This document shows, in pieces, positions 61,701-64,000 of a stretch of DNA of 64,000 nucleotides. Made by a program: the position numbers and the translations under genes. Source of the stretch: Leucogyrophana mollusca (lineage: Eukaryota > Basidiomycota > Agaricomycetes > Boletales); NCBI GenBank assembly GCA_021014945.1, contig MU266434.1:29220-93219 (forward strand). The letters run 5' to 3'. Each line of letters opens with the position of its first letter. Positions within the stretch are counted from its first letter, which is position 1. Under the pieces are notes generated by a model, which saw only the letters and a program-made list of their open reading frames with translations, did no database searches and was not told the origin of the DNA.

Positions 61701-64000
61701 GCAGTGCGGTGGAGAACCTGTTTCTCTTATTCGCCGCCCCAACCCGAAAGTTCCCGCACAGAACACTGGCGAACACTACCAGTTCCTGGAGGGTATCGGG
61801 AACATGCTCGCCGCTGGCTTCAAACACGTTGACTTTGACAGACTTTGCGCGTCTCCAGATGGGCGGACCGACTTCTACAAACCTAAGCTCCCTGACTATC
61901 CCTACAACAAATCGTACTGCTGGGCCGAGTCCGGTGGAGAGCGCTCCCGGCGTCTTCGGGAGAAGCCTCGCCCCATTGCCACCCCTCACTTCCGTATTAA
62001 CGTTGACAGCCACCCTGACCTGACTGGACACATCGTGTTTGATGCAGTACTCTTCCCCGCTTCTGGGTAAGTGTTAGGTGGCGTCATTTTGGCCTGGTGC
62101 TGAACAAAATGTATCTAGATACGTGGAGAGTATCCTAGAGAACGGCGCCATGGTCGCATCTAATATCGCCATCCATAAACCGCTTGTCCTTAACGCCAGT
62201 GGAACATTCCCTGGCCACGCTGGTTGCGTGATCGAAGGCGACAAGTGGCAATTCAGAGCTTCCACGAACAATGATTTCAATAATGGCGAGATCATCCTTG
62301 ACTCTGTGTACGCGAGTGGATCGTTCTCCCGTGTCAACCCTGCCTACGATGAAAACGCGCCTCGCATGTTCGACGTTGAGTCTAAGCTTTCGCGATCACG
62401 GGGTTCAGTCACCGGCGACGAGTTTTACGACGCGATTCCCGGTGCTTATCGCTATCAAGATCATTTCAAGAACTACCTCAAGACTGTCCACGAGATCGAC
62501 GACGAGAACAGCTGGGGTGGCAAAGCCTACCTCACGCGACTTGAGGTGCCCGAGGGAACTCCAGACGTCTTCGGCAACGGATATGTCATTCACCCCGGTA
62601 TTCTCGATAGCATCACACAGTGCGGTTTGGCAATGTTCATCAACATGGACACTAAACTGTTCGACTTCAACGGCGTCTTTCTCCCTGTGAAGATCGATGC
62701 TCTTCGTCGGTGGGATAGTCGCGATGCGCCGGATCTCGATTCCGAGATCAAGAAAGGCATCTGGACCTACTTCACTGGTCGCACATGGGCACCGGGTGGT
62801 CCATTCAAATCGGACTACGTGATTGCCAACTCCGAAGGACGCGTCCTTTTCACGATTGAAGGTTTCGAGATCGCACGCGCACCAGACGCAGAGCCCGTTC
62901 CTATCACGGACAGCAGCTTGGAGGAACGATTGACCACTGTGTGGCAGGCCAAGTCGTTCCCCTCAAAACCTTCCAGCCTGACCGCGGACGCTACTCTAAC
63001 ATCGGTCTTCAACGCACTCGCTCGTTCTGCGGGAGCCGCTGGACGCAAAGTCGTTAGAGTCGTGGACCTGTCCCCCACTGCAGACATCGCCAAAGGCCTT
63101 GACTCGTCGCTGATGTCACTTCTCACCGACGCGCACGTCGTGACTGAGTATTTCTGTGCTGCTTCCACTCCCGAGGACGCCGACGCAAAGACTTCAACTT
63201 TGACATACACCCATGCCAGATCTTTGGCGGTCGAATCCTGGAAGCTGACGGACGATGTAGAGGATACGATGCTCGTGAGGTAGGCACGTCCAGAGCAGTT
63301 TCGTAACACACTCCTGACACCTTCTCTAGCTTCGACATCGCTCTCTACTCGGCTGATCTCTCAAATGCGCCTGTCAACGTAGCGGATATTACGAACTTCC
63401 TGGTGTCTTCCGGCGTACTGGTGCTGAGCGTATCAGGTGTGTTGGTCGACCCTGCGCGACATACTTCGAACTCACCATCCGCCCCAAAGATTCGAAATCC
63501 CACTCAGACAACGATGAAACAGAACAACTAACTATTGATGCATTGTTGGAGAAGCTTCGCGCAATTCCCGCTTCGGATGTCCAAATTTCAAGGCAAGCGG
63601 ATGGTTCGTCCATCGTAGTCGTTCGCATCACCCAGCCTATCCTCTCTGTCCCTGCTGGGCCATTCAAGAGCGTTGTGATTTATCCGTTCGAGCACGGCAG
63701 AGAGGGAGAGCTTATCGAGATTGCAAAGAACATCTCTGCTGATGCGGAGTTCTGGATCACTGGCAACGACGACGCGGCGGGCATTGGGGCCTTGGGTATC
63801 GCATCTTGCATCATTGCCGAATCGCCCGAGTACACAGTACGATCCGTCCTATTCGAGGATCACTCTTTGAGTGAGGCAGCCCGCGAGAAGATTGTCCATG
63901 ACCTGCGGCGCAACTCCCTGCTTCTTGAACAACACATGAAGATTTCGCAGAATGGTGACGTGTACGTTCGCAGGCTCGTACATGGCTCGGTCGAGGTCAA
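58725..64000 (+). CDS. Reducing-type polyketide synthase, 5' part
   Basis: Twelve exons to the window end (58725-58823, 58872-58926, 58986-59137, 59193-59394, 59449-59529, 59582-59693, 59748-60053, 60112-61038, 61095-62066, 62119-63279, 63330-63436, 63490 onward) encode about 1561 residues; the gene runs off the window. KS starts at MSAEVPVAIVGIGGRFPGG, with active-site DTACSAS (Cys171), ELHATGTKVGDP and KANIGHAEG, so Cys-His-His are all present. AT starts near residue 548 (LVFSGQGPQ) with VGHSIGE at about 645. DH has TGHIVFDAVLFPASGY (the HxxxGxxxxP Gly is Asp) near 957, and the second-site Asp in HPGILDSITQ near 1130. The following region shows no SAM-binding motif and looks like a pseudo-methyltransferase. 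From about 1400 it resembles the structural/ER-side region of basidiomycete reducing PKSs (DDAAGIGALGIASCIIAESP). KR, ER and ACP would lie beyond the window. Confidence 0.88.

Noticed and set aside
60440..62031. Long minus-strand frames inside the PKS
   Set aside because: They are antisense shadows of KS/AT/DH coding exons with no motifs of their own.
63436..63490. Apparent frame conflict in the PKS, with GRPCATYFELTIRP readable in another frame
   Set aside because: A GT-AG intron at 63437-63489 removes this stretch and keeps the main frame. A sequence error remains possible but is not needed.

Overview
The window comes from an intron-dense basidiomycete genome, most likely a mushroom-forming agaricomycete. 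Introns are numerous and mostly about 45-60 nt with GT-AG ends. Several families typical of Basidiomycota are present: DUF6593-like and DUF7702-like proteins, tyrosine-kinase-like (TKL) kinases with an HGDL catalytic loop, and a reducing polyketide synthase (PKS) of the basidiomycete kind. All exon structures were worked out by hand from splice signals, reading phase and family resemblance. No transcript data were available.

Layout. 1-2330 holds only decayed or unreadable sequence. 2331-6723 has an unknown nuclear-type protein and shugoshin (SGO1). 7026-8682 is an F-box-like protein. 9157-11052 (minus) is a 14-exon cyclase-family enzyme. 11281-13890 (minus) is the spliceosomal kinase PRP4. 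14256-16900 (minus) is telomere protein RAP1, with TTAGGG repeats just upstream. 17703-18140 (minus) is a small basidiomycete protein. 19505-21497 (plus) and 25997-28089 (minus) are two paralogous MFS exporters in inverted orientation. Between them lie an acidic Ser/Pro-rich protein and a C2-domain protein. 28472-31939 (minus) is a CM1-motif microtubule-organising coiled-coil protein. 32541-34996 is an AGC-like kinase, 35679-36387 a DUF6593-like protein, and 37388-38802 a seven-helix rhodopsin-like membrane protein.

The second half is accessory. Two TKL kinase paralogs lie head to head. The minus-strand one (38980-41404) carries FYRN and FYRC chromatin-type domains at its C-terminus in the same exon as its kinase C-lobe. 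At 44496-51200 (minus) a 2018-residue gene joins an NRPS-like adenylation domain and a carrier domain to a complete ABC-C exporter. The carrier and the start of the transporter share one uninterrupted 430-codon exon. After 5.4 kb without a recognisable gene come a DUF7702-like membrane protein (minus) and a divergently transcribed highly-reducing-type PKS (58725 to the window end).

Functionally, the first half is mainly cell-division, splicing and telomere housekeeping with transporter duplicates inserted. The last 20 kb looks like a secondary-metabolite locus: a reducing PKS, an adenylation-carrier module physically tied to an exporter, and membrane proteins. The adenylation-carrier-ABC fusion and the kinase-FYRN/FYRC fusion are the strongest candidates for undescribed biology.
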